This document shows, one piece after another, positions 45,504-55,021 of a stretch of 56,989 nt of DNA. The translations under genes and the position numbers were made by a program. This stretch comes from Gordonia effusa NBRC 100432. Its GTDB lineage: Bacteria > Actinomycetota > Actinomycetes > Mycobacteriales > Mycobacteriaceae. Under the pieces are notes generated by a model, which saw only the letters and a list, made by a program, of their open reading frames with translations, ran no database searches and had not been told where the DNA came from. Numbering within the stretch: the stretch's first letter is position 1; every line of letters begins with the position of its first letter. The stretch lies in assembly GCF_000241305.1 (NCBI RefSeq), contig NZ_BAEH01000064.1, forward strand, positions 1 through 56,989, read 5' to 3'.

Positions 45504-46490
45504 CTAGTGGAAGAACCCGCGGGCCTTCGCGTTCCAGACCATGTCCTGCCAGTAGCCCCATGCGTGGGTGCCGACGGCGTCGTAGGTCATCACCGGGAGT
45601 CCCTGCAGGGCAGCGGCGGCTTCGAATGCCTTGGCCTGAGTGAAGGCGAGGAACTCCAGCGTCGAACCCTTAAACAAGTCGTCGAAGACATTCGGCAAGG
45701 CGTTGTACTTGCCGAATAGTCCATTACCGGACCCGACGAAGATCTTCATGCCGTGCATACGGTTGATGTTGAGGAACGGGTCGTTCTGATACCAGCGGGC
45801 GTCCCACGGCGGGCCCCACATGGAGTCGGAGTTCCACGGCTTGGGATCGACGTCGAGCATGGCCAGACGGATCATCGTGTGCATACCGGGAGCGGAGAGG
45901 AAGTTGTAACCCGACAGCGAAGCCGCACGGTCGAAGTTACGACGGTTCTGCGCACCGATCACCAGCGCCGCGTTACCACCCATGGACAGACCCATGATGG
46001 CGTACTTGCGATTACCAACCCGGAAACCGCGGGCGTCCAGGCCACGGATGAGCGTGTTGGTGATGACACAGTTCCACCGGTAGCGGTAGCGCTGGTTATT
46101 GAAGTTGCTGGGGGCGTTCCAGTCGGTGTAGAAGCTGGCCGGGCCACCAATCGGCTCAACGACGTTGACGCCGGAGCGGACCATCTCCTGGATGTTGGTG
46201 TTGATTTCCCAGCCGCTGTAGTCGTACTGAGCGCGCATGCCGTCGAGCATGATCACGGTCTTGTAGTTGCCAGGCCGCTTCCACGCGCGAACCTTGACGT
46301 TCGGCATGCCGCAACCGTTCACGTAGAACTGCTGCCGACCGACCTGAGTAGCGCCGATGCGGGCATTTGCCTGTCCGGAGCCGACCACGACACTGGCCAG
46401 CCCAACCACGGTGAGCACGGCCACCAACATGGCCGTCAACCGATGTCGTCGTTTACCGACCGACGGCGGCGTAGAAGCGTTTTCGCGCAT
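45504..46490 (-). CDS. Antigen 85-family mycolyltransferase
   Basis: Exported trehalose/arabinan mycolyltransferase, 328 residues. Signal peptide at about 19-45 (LTAMLVAVLTVVGLASVVVG, ending ANA), followed by the alpha/beta-hydrolase domain: LDGMRAQYDYSGWEINT (substrate pocket and oxyanion region), nucleophile motif MGLSMGGNAAL, GSGNGLFG, and the C-terminal GTHAWGYWQDM His motif. The length is that of the classical antigen 85 proteins without extension. It occupies the place of fbpA/fbpD in the M. tuberculosis order, downstream of aftB. It has its own upstream gap of 254 bp and its own terminator, so it is probably a single-gene transcript. Confidence 0.93.
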   Translation of the reverse strand: MRENASTPPSVGKRRHRLTAMLVAVLTVVGLASVVVGSGQANARIGATQVGRQQFYVNGCGMPNVKVRAWKRPGNYKTVIMLDGMRAQYDYSGWEINTNIQEMVRSGVNVVEPIGGPASFYTDWNAPSNFNNQRYRYRWNCVITNTLIRGLDARGFRVGNRKYAIMGLSMGGNAALVIGAQNRRNFDRAASLSGYNFLSAPGMHTMIRLAMLDVDPKPWNSDSMWGPPWDARWYQNDPFLNINRMHGMKIFVGSGNGLFGKYNALPNVFDDLFKGSTLEFLAFTQAKAFEAAAALQGLPVMTYDAVGTHAWGYWQDMVWNAKARGFFH

Positions 46491-46544
46491 TCGCCTGAAC
46501 TCTCTCTCATTCTCGGACCCTGGTCACCCGACCTTATGAACCCA

Positions 46545-46642
46545 GCCTCATATGCATGAGGCGGGGGCCACATCGGAGTGAGCCTATTGCACAGCCTGGG
46601 GAACTGACAAACCCTGCAGTTGGTCATCCCGACGGGGATGAC
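46545..46642. other. Two hairpins between aftB and the antigen 85 gene
   Basis: GCCTCAT-ATGC-ATGAGGC (46545-46562) and GTCATCCC-GACG-GGGATGAC (46623-46642) are perfect short inverted repeats in the 254-bp gap. Neither has a T-run, so they could be weak terminators of aftB or regulatory structures in the mycolyltransferase upstream region. Confidence 0.35.
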
Positions 46643-46744
46643 GCGTTTCCGCAGGCACGGGCGATTTAAAATACATCACGTTAGTTATCGCAGTTGCCAC
46701 ACCGGGCGTTACCGTTCTGAGATCAAATCGGGCAATCTGGCCGG

Positions 46745-48757
46745 TCAGCGTTGATGGATCCGCGGCGGCATCACCAGACCGCACCGCTGGATTTCGTATT
46801 CCGGATTGCGCTGGATCCGGTAGCTGGTGAAGCCAAACGCTTGCTTCAGGCTGCTCTTGAACCGATGCAATGTCCACGGCTCAGCCTTATAGGACGCGAT
46901 ACGGTCTTCAGTATCCGGGCAGGTCAGCGCCACTTTCGCCTGTCGGACCACATCCTCGTCAAGGTAACCCGGAAGCACCGGGCGACGTGGATAGGCACCC
47001 GACTCGGCGATAACCCATTCCGACTGCAACACCTTGTCGTGGCCGATGCGGCCGTCCTCCAGACGATCGGTGTGTGCGGCGATCGGATAGGCCAGTCCCA
47101 TCTGATCGATCACCCGTACGTCGAGTGGAGCGTTCATACTCGTCATACCCAGGTTGAGGAAGTACACGGTGACCTGGCGTTTGCTGCCCTCGGGCAGTTT
47201 GCCACCGGGCAACTGCGCCACGTACCACTCGTCGTAGTTCGACGACGGCAGGATCACACCACCGGTGGTGTGGAATTCGTCGATCTTCTCTACCATCGCC
47301 CGCATCCGCGGATAGTTCAGATAATCCTCGGCGGTCACCGGATTCTCATTACCCATATTGGTCACGTAGAACCGGCGTTCGTCGACGATGCCGCTGCGGC
47401 CGATATCGATACCCGCGTTGGGCAGGATGTTCTGATACGAATTGACTGCCCAGACCAGCGTGGTGATCCACAGGCCCGCCATTAACACCGCTCCACCGAG
47501 TTGCCACCGCGCCACCCGCGACCGAACTTCGGCGGGGATCGTCAACGGGACCACGATCACCGGCAACAAGATGATGAACAGCGGCACCAGTAGCACGCGC
47601 GCGTGCATAAAATCGCCGCCCTGCCGCAACCAGTAAACGGCGTCGATGAAGCCGGCCACCACCACCACCGCGACGACCATCGACGGCGATCGCAGTCGGG
47701 TGACGAATGCCGCCCAGCGACCACGCGGACTCGAATCATCTTGTGCGGGTTCATCTTCGACGACGTCGGCCCGGAGCTTACGACCGACGAGGATCCAGAT
47801 CGCGGCCACCAGAGCCAGAATCACCGGCAGGAGCAGCGTGTACGGTCCGAACATATTGGACAGGTAGATAAAGCCCTGTTTCCACTTGGAACCGCTCGCA
47901 TCTTTGGCGATGGCCGGATTGGGTACCAGGACCGCGTAGTAACCCATCCGGAAAATCTGGTAGCCGACCGGCAGCGTGCCCGCGACGACGACGATCGCCA
48001 GTCGCGTCCACCACGACTGCGGCACGACGAAAACGAGCAACAATGCCAAACCGCCGAGGATGGTCAACTCGGGGCGAATCAGCGGCGCGAGACCGGCGGT
48101 GAATGCCAGCGCGAGGTCGGCCGCAACCCCGCGCCTCGACTTGGTCGCCGCGCCCGCGGTCCCCCGCCGCGCCCAGCCAATCAGCAGCACCCACAACGTT
48201 GCCACCCACAACAGGGCGAGGCCGTTCTCCAGGCCGCTAGTCGCGAAATCACGCGCCGGCGGAAGGGCGATATAGACGATGGCGCCGAGCGGCAACAAGA
48301 GTGTGAAACCGACTGTGTTACGGCCAGTGAGCGACGGCCAATAAAGACGTGCCGTTCCATACATGGCCAACGGCACAGCGGCCACCGAACACACCAGGGC
48401 GACCCACAACGCGACGTATTCGAGCTGGCCACCGGTTACCCAGGACCAGAACCACAGCACATAGGTCCAGGCGGTCGACGTATTCGCCTCGACGCGTTCA
48501 CCGGCGTTGAACACCGGGCCGTTGCCGGCGAAAAGGTTGCGCAGCGTGCGCAACACGATCAGGCCGTCGTCGGCGATCCACCGGCGTTGCCACGCACCGA
48601 TAGAGAAGAAGACGCTAACGGTGACCGCCCCGACAAACCAGCTCAGCGCTGGCGTCCACTGCCGTGCACCCCAGCTTCGCACGCCGCGGCGTGCACTTCG
48701 CTCATCGGAATTATCGGTGGATTCAGCCTGTTCGACAGCGGAATCAGAGGTGGGCAT
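46745..48757 (-). CDS. aftB: Terminal beta-(1->2)-arabinofuranosyltransferase AftB
   Basis: GT-C membrane enzyme that adds the terminal beta-1,2 arabinofuranose to arabinogalactan, the residue that later carries mycolate. About 670 residues from ATG 48757 (TTG 48772 and GTG 48769 extend it slightly). The first periplasmic loop carries the acidic catalytic pair in RRWIADDGLIVLRTLRN. About 9-11 membrane segments span residues 40-470, then a soluble C-terminal domain with two Cys (LTCPDT; QRCGLV). The start overlaps the end of ubiA by 14 bp, so the two are coupled, as in M. tuberculosis Rv3805c-Rv3806c. Confidence 0.93.
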   Translation of the reverse strand: MPTSDSAVEQAESTDNSDERSARRGVRSWGARQWTPALSWFVGAVTVSVFFSIGAWQRRWIADDGLIVLRTLRNLFAGNGPVFNAGERVEANTSTAWTYVLWFWSWVTGGQLEYVALWVALVCSVAAVPLAMYGTARLYWPSLTGRNTVGFTLLLPLGAIVYIALPPARDFATSGLENGLALLWVATLWVLLIGWARRGTAGAATKSRRGVAADLALAFTAGLAPLIRPELTILGGLALLLVFVVPQSWWTRLAIVVVAGTLPVGYQIFRMGYYAVLVPNPAIAKDASGSKWKQGFIYLSNMFGPYTLLLPVILALVAAIWILVGRKLRADVVEDEPAQDDSSPRGRWAAFVTRLRSPSMVVAVVVVAGFIDAVYWLRQGGDFMHARVLLVPLFIILLPVIVVPLTIPAEVRSRVARWQLGGAVLMAGLWITTLVWAVNSYQNILPNAGIDIGRSGIVDERRFYVTNMGNENPVTAEDYLNYPRMRAMVEKIDEFHTTGGVILPSSNYDEWYVAQLPGGKLPEGSKRQVTVYFLNLGMTSMNAPLDVRVIDQMGLAYPIAAHTDRLEDGRIGHDKVLQSEWVIAESGAYPRRPVLPGYLDEDVVRQAKVALTCPDTEDRIASYKAEPWTLHRFKSSLKQAFGFTSYRIQRNPEYEIQRCGLVMPPRIHQR

Positions 48758-49667
48758 AGACGGCGACACCAACGCATACTATCCAGCTCACCGCGAGGAG
48801 TTGCAGGACCCGGTCGCCAAGCGCGATCTCCTCTGGTTCACCCGCCGCGCCACCGTCGACGTCGACGGCATACCGCAGGATCGCCACCGTGAACGGGACG
48901 ATTGAGATGGAGTAAAAGACGTTGTCACCGTGAATATCGGTATCGAGTGCCCAGAGGCCGTAGCAAAGCACCACCGCGGTAGCCGACAAAGTCCAGACGA
49001 ACCGCAGGTAGGTAGTGGTGTAGTACTCAAGCGATTTGCGGATCTTGGCGCCGGTGCGCTCAGCGAGCTGCAATTCGGCATACCGCTTACCAGCGGCCAT
49101 GAATAGCGATCCGAACGCCATCACCAGCAGGAACCACTTAGACAATGCCAGTTCGGCTGCCACGCCACCGGCGATCGCGCGCAGCAGGAAGCCGGACGAC
49201 ACGATGCAGATGTCGATAACGGCCTGGTGTTTGAGACCGAAGCAGTAGCCGAGCTGGATCGCCAGATAGACCGCGATGGTTGTGGCGGTCTGCCAATTGG
49301 CGATGAATGCCACGCCGATCGAGGCGGCCGCGAGAACCACTGCCAGGCCGAAGGCGAGATTCCGTGGCACCACGCCGGCGGCGATCGGCCGGAACCGCTT
49401 GGTCGGATGGTTGCGGTCGGCCTCGACGTCGAGTGCGTCGTTGATGAGATAGACCGACGATGCCACCAGGCAGAAGGCGACGAAGGCGATGCCGACACGC
49501 AACATCATGTTGCCGTCGGTCAGTACGTCGGTACCCGCCGCCAGCGGCGCGGCCAGTACGAGGACGTTCTTCACCCACTGCCGTGGGCGAACCGCCTTGA
49601 TCAGACCAGTCGCCAAGTTCTTGGGCGGACCCAGAACCTTGCCGTGTTCGATCGGCTCCTCGCTCAT
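48744..49667 (-). CDS. ubiA: Decaprenyl-phosphate phosphoribosyltransferase (UbiA/DppR synthase)
   Basis: Integral membrane prenyltransferase-fold enzyme that transfers 5-phosphoribose from PRPP to decaprenyl phosphate, the first committed step to decaprenyl-phosphoarabinose. The 307-residue protein has about 9 membrane helices and the first Asp-rich motif NDALDVEADRNHPTKRFRP, typical of the DppR synthases; RPRQWVKNVLVLAAPL starts the first helix. ATG 49667 overlaps the PAP2 stop by 4 bp (ATGA). Its product should be dephosphorylated by the PAP2 enzyme encoded upstream and epimerised by DprE1/DprE2 at 3-5 kb. Confidence 0.95.
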   Translation of the reverse strand: MSEEPIEHGKVLGPPKNLATGLIKAVRPRQWVKNVLVLAAPLAAGTDVLTDGNMMLRVGIAFVAFCLVASSVYLINDALDVEADRNHPTKRFRPIAAGVVPRNLAFGLAVVLAAASIGVAFIANWQTATTIAVYLAIQLGYCFGLKHQAVIDICIVSSGFLLRAIAGGVAAELALSKWFLLVMAFGSLFMAAGKRYAELQLAERTGAKIRKSLEYYTTTYLRFVWTLSATAVVLCYGLWALDTDIHGDNVFYSISIVPFTVAILRYAVDVDGGAAGEPEEIALGDRVLQLLAVSWIVCVGVAVYAHL

Positions 49668-50302
49668 CTCACATCCGCTCTTCTACTGCTATTGCGCCCC
49701 CTGAAGAGACGACTGCCAAGGATCTTGTCACCGAACAGTTTGTCACCTGCGATGACCGCACCCGCGCTCGCCGCACCGATAGCGGCTCCCGCGGCCACAT
49801 CGGTCGGATAGTGCACGCCCAGCACCAGCCGCGACAGCAGCATCGGCGGAACGAGTACGGCCGGCACGACGGCGGGCGGCAGGCCAGCTGCCCGACCGAT
49901 CAGAATCGCCGCCGCGGTCGTCGACGTCGCATGCGACGACGGGAAGCTCAGCTTGCTCGGCGTCGAAACGCCGACGCGGATCGCCGGATGGTTGGGCCGA
50001 CGTCGGCGCACGACGCGTTTGATGATGACCGACGCGGCGTGCGCGCCGAAGGCGCCGGCTCCGGCCTGCGCCCAAGTGAGTTCACCGCGAGCGTCACCAC
50101 GACGATAGGCGAGCGCTGCTCCCACGCCCGCGATCGCGAGCCAGCCGAGCGAATGTTCGCCGAAATGCGATAGTCCCCGAGCTGCGGGGATAACGCCGGG
50201 CCGGTCAACCAGCGCAGACTGCACCGCGACCAAAATAGCGGCTTCCCCCGTTGGGGCAGTTACGGTTTCATGTCCGTTGATCTCAATCGATTCCGAAGAC
50301 AC
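49664..50302 (-). CDS. PAP2-family phosphatase (decaprenylphosphoryl-5-phosphoribose phosphatase candidate)
   Basis: Membrane phosphatase of about 212 residues, homologous by position to Rv3807c, proposed to remove the 5-phosphate from decaprenylphosphoryl-5-phosphoribose. All three PAP2 motifs are present: KRVVRRRRPN, PSSHATST (PSxH form), and SRLVLGVHYPTDVAAG with the catalytic His. GTG 50302 is chosen; it overlaps the glfT2 end by 20 bp, in line with translational coupling. The longer frame to 50413 would lie in glfT2. In mycobacteria this gene is dispensable, so another phosphatase may share the step. Confidence 0.85.
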   Translation of the reverse strand: MSSESIEINGHETVTAPTGEAAILVAVQSALVDRPGVIPAARGLSHFGEHSLGWLAIAGVGAALAYRRGDARGELTWAQAGAGAFGAHAASVIIKRVVRRRRPNHPAIRVGVSTPSKLSFPSSHATSTTAAAILIGRAAGLPPAVVPAVLVPPMLLSRLVLGVHYPTDVAAGAAIGAASAGAVIAGDKLFGDKILGSRLFRGRNSSRRADVR

Positions 50303-52220
50303 GGGCCCAACTCTCTTTGCTCGTAAGATCATCGTGTGCGCCGCGGTATTGTTCGCGCATTTCCGGGAACCGTGCCTTGAGTTCTTTGATGAGCGCCGCC
50401 GACTCACGGGCAAGCGCGATCATCTTGTCACGGTCACGCTGGCGGTACACCACGCCGCGCCCGTCAGCGGTGGTCACCGTTACGCCGTCGACCCGGCCGA
50501 GGCTGTACCACCGCGCCTCGATCGGCGGGTAATTCGCTTGTGGCACTTCATAATGCCGAGGATCGGCTGGCCGAATATTATTGAGCACTGCGGCGGCGAG
50601 TGACCGCACCTTGGCGATCGGGTTGGCCGGCTCGTTGACGCCGAGCGCAGTAGCCTCGCCGGTGGTCTTGGGCAACGACTGCGCCGACTCCAGGACCACG
50701 GCGTCGGGGAACTGCTTGCGCATCGCGGCGACTTTGGGCAGCGCCGTCGGGAGCAGTGAACGAATATGGTCGGGGCCGGCGAGGAAGTCGCGGATCGCTT
50801 CGTTCTGGATCGCGACGGTCGAATACTCAAGGCACAGAAGATGTTTCGCGGTGGCCTTACCCATCGACTTGAGGATGCCGCCAATCGGGCCATCGTGGTG
50901 GATGGATGCGACGACCAGCCGGTTGCGCAGGTGGAAATACGCCTGCCAATCGATGGCGTCGTCTTTGTCACTCCAGGCCATATGCCAGATCGCGATCCCA
51001 GGCACGGTAGCGGTCGGATAACCGGCCTTGGCCGCGCGTAACGCGAACTCCCAGTCATCCCACTTGATGAAGAGCGGCATCGGCAGGCCGATGGTCTCCG
51101 CGCACTCACGGGGAATCATGCACATCCACCAACCGTTGCCCTCGACGTCGATACGCCGATGCAGGTTCTTGGAGTTATCCCGGTCGCGCAGTGGATATTT
51201 GGCGAAATCGTGGTCGTATTCGACGAATGGTGCCGCGGTCCACATGAAGTTGCCGCGGTTGATCACTTCACCCATGCAATGCAGATGACTGCGGTCCTGC
51301 AGGTTGAGCATCTGTCCGCCGACCAGCATCGGCGACTTAGCGAATCGCGACATCGCGAGCGCGCGCAGGATCGAATCCGGCTCGATGGCGATGTCGTCGT
51401 CCATGTACAGCACGTACGGGCTGTCGGTGAGTCGTAGCGCCTCGTACATGATGCGCGCATAGCCACCCGAGCCACCGAGGTTGCCCTGGCTGAACATATG
51501 CAACCGATCACCAAGTGCCGCAGCGGCTTCGGTGTATCCCGGCTCGTCGACGACGTTGCGTGTGCCCTGGTCGGGCATGATGACCGCGTCGATGACCTCG
51601 TCGACGAGCGGGTCGCTGGTCAGTGCGGCCAGCGCGGCAACGGCGTCGGTCGGCCGGTTGAAGGTCGGTATGCCGACGGTGACGCGTTTGGTATCCGGAT
51701 CGAGTTTTGCGGCCGCGTCAGCGTTGGCGTACCAACCAGCGGCGACGATCTCGGTATCGGTGTCGGTTGTGACGTCGAACCAGATCCAGCCACCGTCTTC
51801 GAACGGCCCCAGGTCAAGTTCGAATTCGATTGTGCCGCGGCCGGATTCATCGGTGGGGATCAAGTCTCCGCCGATGCCGATCCGGGAGCCGTCGATCTTG
51901 GAGCGATAGAGGTCGACGCGCGCCGTGCCGATGACCTCGAGTTTGAGGACGACGGACTTCAGCACGCTCCACCGTCGCCAGTAGGCCGCCGCGAAAGCGT
52001 TGAAATAGGTCTCGAAACTGACCTCGGATTCGGCGCCGATCAGCACCGACGTCCGGCTCGGCGAGTGTGCCCGGCGGCTATTGCTCTCGGACTCAACGAG
52101 ATAGAGCGAGCGGACGTCGAGCGGCTCGCCGGGTCGCGGGAAGATTACCCGCTGCAGCAGCGACGCCGCTTTGCTCGGCGTCGCGGGCTGCGATTGGGCG
52201 GTGCTGGTACTTACCGTCAT
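50283..52220 (-). CDS. glfT2: Galactofuranosyltransferase GlfT2
   Basis: Processive GT-A enzyme of 645 residues that polymerises the galactan chain with alternating beta-1,5 and beta-1,6 galactofuranose from UDP-Galf. N-terminal beta-sandwich domain (about 1-170), then the GT2 domain: TVGIPTFNRP, the metal-binding DDD at 274-276 (YMDDDIAIEPDS), the catalytic-base region IKWDDWEFALRA, and WHMAW. The C-terminal helical region completes the tetramer in M. tuberculosis GlfT2. ATG 52220; glf ends 3 bp before this start, so they are one operon. Confidence 0.95.
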   Translation of the reverse strand: MTVSTSTAQSQPATPSKAASLLQRVIFPRPGEPLDVRSLYLVESESNSRRAHSPSRTSVLIGAESEVSFETYFNAFAAAYWRRWSVLKSVVLKLEVIGTARVDLYRSKIDGSRIGIGGDLIPTDESGRGTIEFELDLGPFEDGGWIWFDVTTDTDTEIVAAGWYANADAAAKLDPDTKRVTVGIPTFNRPTDAVAALAALTSDPLVDEVIDAVIMPDQGTRNVVDEPGYTEAAAALGDRLHMFSQGNLGGSGGYARIMYEALRLTDSPYVLYMDDDIAIEPDSILRALAMSRFAKSPMLVGGQMLNLQDRSHLHCMGEVINRGNFMWTAAPFVEYDHDFAKYPLRDRDNSKNLHRRIDVEGNGWWMCMIPRECAETIGLPMPLFIKWDDWEFALRAAKAGYPTATVPGIAIWHMAWSDKDDAIDWQAYFHLRNRLVVASIHHDGPIGGILKSMGKATAKHLLCLEYSTVAIQNEAIRDFLAGPDHIRSLLPTALPKVAAMRKQFPDAVVLESAQSLPKTTGEATALGVNEPANPIAKVRSLAAAVLNNIRPADPRHYEVPQANYPPIEARWYSLGRVDGVTVTTADGRGVVYRQRDRDKMIALARESAALIKELKARFPEMREQYRGAHDDLTSKESWARVFGID

Positions 52221-52223
52221 CTA

Positions 52224-53432
<1,209 letters not shown>

Positions 53433-53490
53433 TCAGGGTATCCGAAACTACCTGAGTGTTTCCCGCTCGTCGCCCCATCGGTGCGCCGGG

Positions 53491-54342
53491 TCACTGTCGG
53501 AGCAGGGCATCGACGATGGCGTCGGTGACCGGAGCAGCCGGTGACGTCGGCACGGAATGGTGTGACGCGACTGCGATCGAGGCTACGTCGATGTCCGAAA
53601 AGCGTCGTTTGATCAGCGTGGCGACTCGGCGTGGATTGTGTACCCGACTCTCGGCGGCAAGTATCACCGAGATCGGCATCGGAAGCTCATCGATGGACGC
53701 GGCTTTGGGCCGCCGCGGGATCGTCAGCGCACGCACCGGAAACAGCGGCGCGGCCAGTTGCGACAACCGCACCCAGTTGACGTCGGGCGATTGGCCACGC
53801 GCTGTCTCCCAATTAATTAGCCGCGCGGTACGTCGGGCGGAGGGCGCGATCAATCCCGGCATCGCGCGCAGCAGATAGCGCGGATTGATTCCGGTGAAGC
53901 AACCGTTTGGGTCAAGGAGAACGAGGCTCGCGATGCGGTCCGAATGGCGTAGGGCATAAGTGAGCGCACATTGTGCCCCATAGGAATGGCCGACGATCCT
54001 TACCGCGCGACCCGCGGAAACCTGCCGAATTGCCTGATCACAGGCATCGACAAGTTCGTCGGGGCTCAGCCGCTTTCCGTCGACGGTGCTCAAACCGGCA
54101 TCACCCGGGATGTCGACGGCGATCACCCGGTTCGATTGTGCGAGCCGAGCCGCATTCGCGAACCAGACAGTAGATGTCGCTCCCGCCCCAGCGAATAGGG
54201 CGACCGGTGGGGCGTCCACAGGCCCGCAGACATTCATGTGGACCCGGACTCGACCGACCGGAGCACAGACCGATTCGACCGGCACCGGCCAGCGGCTGAG
54301 CATGTCGTCGTACGCACGTCTGAAGAGATCGGGTGTCGTCAT
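53491..54342 (-). CDS. Alpha/beta-hydrolase
   Basis: A soluble alpha/beta-hydrolase of 283 residues. Nucleophile motif GHSYGAQCAL, oxyanion loop ALFAGAGATSTVW, strand VIAVDIPGDAG, a late acidic/His region ending with ASHHSVPTSPA. No signal peptide. It is divergent from the MarR gene with 65 bp between them, and a perfect 16-bp palindrome begins 3 bp before its ATG (54342). It is therefore probably repressed by the MarR protein. Typical substrates would be esters, lactones or epoxides; none can be named. Confidence 0.85.
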   Translation of the reverse strand: MTTPDLFRRAYDDMLSRWPVPVESVCAPVGRVRVHMNVCGPVDAPPVALFAGAGATSTVWFANAARLAQSNRVIAVDIPGDAGLSTVDGKRLSPDELVDACDQAIRQVSAGRAVRIVGHSYGAQCALTYALRHSDRIASLVLLDPNGCFTGINPRYLLRAMPGLIAPSARRTARLINWETARGQSPDVNWVRLSQLAAPLFPVRALTIPRRPKAASIDELPMPISVILAAESRVHNPRRVATLIKRRFSDIDVASIAVASHHSVPTSPAAPVTDAIVDALLRQ

Positions 54343-54344
54343 GA

Positions 54345-54360
54345 CGAGTAATATTACTCG
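54345..54360. promoter_or_regulatory. Perfect palindrome, likely MarR operator
   Basis: CGAGTAATATTACTCG is a perfect 16-bp palindrome between the divergent hydrolase and MarR genes, ending 47 bp before the MarR ATG and starting 3 bp before the hydrolase ATG. A smaller one, GTATC-GA-GATAC, follows at 54363-54374. Size, symmetry and A+T-rich centre suit MarR-family binding. Confidence 0.7.
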
Positions 54361-54407
54361 ATGTATCGAGATACTTGTTAGAACGAGATAGTTGTTAGGC
54401 TAGTTAG

Positions 54408-54845
54408 ATGACTGACGACAACTCAGAGAAGATCGTTCACGCGCTGCGAGCGGTGGTCGTGAGACTTCATCTGGCCGCTAGCGAGTTCGGTCAAACCACC
54501 GGTTTACATCCGACCGACATTCGAGCGCTCATCCTTCTGCTCGATGACGAGCGCGGTGGACGTGTCAGCACCCCGAGCGATCTCGCGGGGCGACTCGGGC
54601 TGAACTCGGCCTCGACGACCGCGCTCCTCGATCGACTGGAAGGCTCGGACTTCATTCGACGGAATCCGCATGCCACCGACCGACGCAAGGTCGTAGTTTC
54701 GATTACCCCACACGCCGTGAACGTCGGGCAGGAGTTTTTCGGCCCGACGATCACGCGTTTGACCGCTGCGCTCGGCGACTACTCGGCGGATGAGACTGCC
54801 GCGGTGGCAAGGTTTCTCGGTGATGTCGACTCCATAATTGGTTAA
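54408..54845 (+). CDS. MarR-family transcriptional regulator
   Basis: A 145-residue winged helix-turn-helix regulator. The DNA-binding domain is clear: PSDLAGRLGLNSASTTALLDR (recognition region), LEGSDFIRRNPHATDRRKVVV (wing), flanked by dimerisation helices at both ends. ATG 54408. Expected to bind the palindrome at 54345 and control both itself and the divergent hydrolase, with release by a small aromatic or lipophilic ligand as is usual in the family. The next transcription unit, DUF222 copy 2, starts right after its stop. Confidence 0.92.
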   Translation: MTDDNSEKIVHALRAVVVRLHLAASEFGQTTGLHPTDIRALILLLDDERGGRVSTPSDLAGRLGLNSASTTALLDRLEGSDFIRRNPHATDRRKVVVSITPHAVNVGQEFFGPTITRLTAALGDYSADETAAVARFLGDVDSIIG

Positions 54846-54864
54846 GTGCCTTATTCGGATGGTG

Positions 54865-54892
54865 TTGTTTAACAGATGATTTGGTGTATAAT
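54865..54892 (+). promoter_or_regulatory. Promoter of DUF222/HNH copy 2
   Basis: TATAAT at 54887-54892 with TTGTTT 16 bp before it, at the same place relative to the gene as in copy 1. The -35 is weaker than in copy 1 (TTGACT) and lies outside the duplicated segment, which begins close to the -10. Confidence 0.6.
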
Positions 54893-54898
54893 CGAATG

Positions 54899-55021
54899 TA
54901 GTAGCGATTGAGGCCGTGAACTCGGGTGGCCGTTCGAATGTGGGAAGCACTGTTGATCAGACGCGTTGGTGTCTGAATGCCTGTTGGCGTGTTCTGTTCC
55001 CACCGTTTTCGGAGTCTTTCG
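54899..55021 (+). other. Conserved structured 5' leader of DUF222/HNH copy 2
   Basis: Homologous to the copy 1 leader and about the same length (-10 to ATG 135 bp, against 134). Hairpin 1: GGCCG (54912-54916) with TGGCC (54927-54931), now with a G-U. Hairpin 2: AGACGC-GTTG-GTGTCT (54959-54974), also with a G-U. The stretch between them is unchanged. GGAG lies 7 bp before ATG 55022. Confidence 0.5.

Noticed and set aside
47603..48892. Plus-strand open frame (429 codons) antisense to aftB
   Set aside because: His/Arg/Gln-rich shadow of a membrane protein gene; no recognisable domain.
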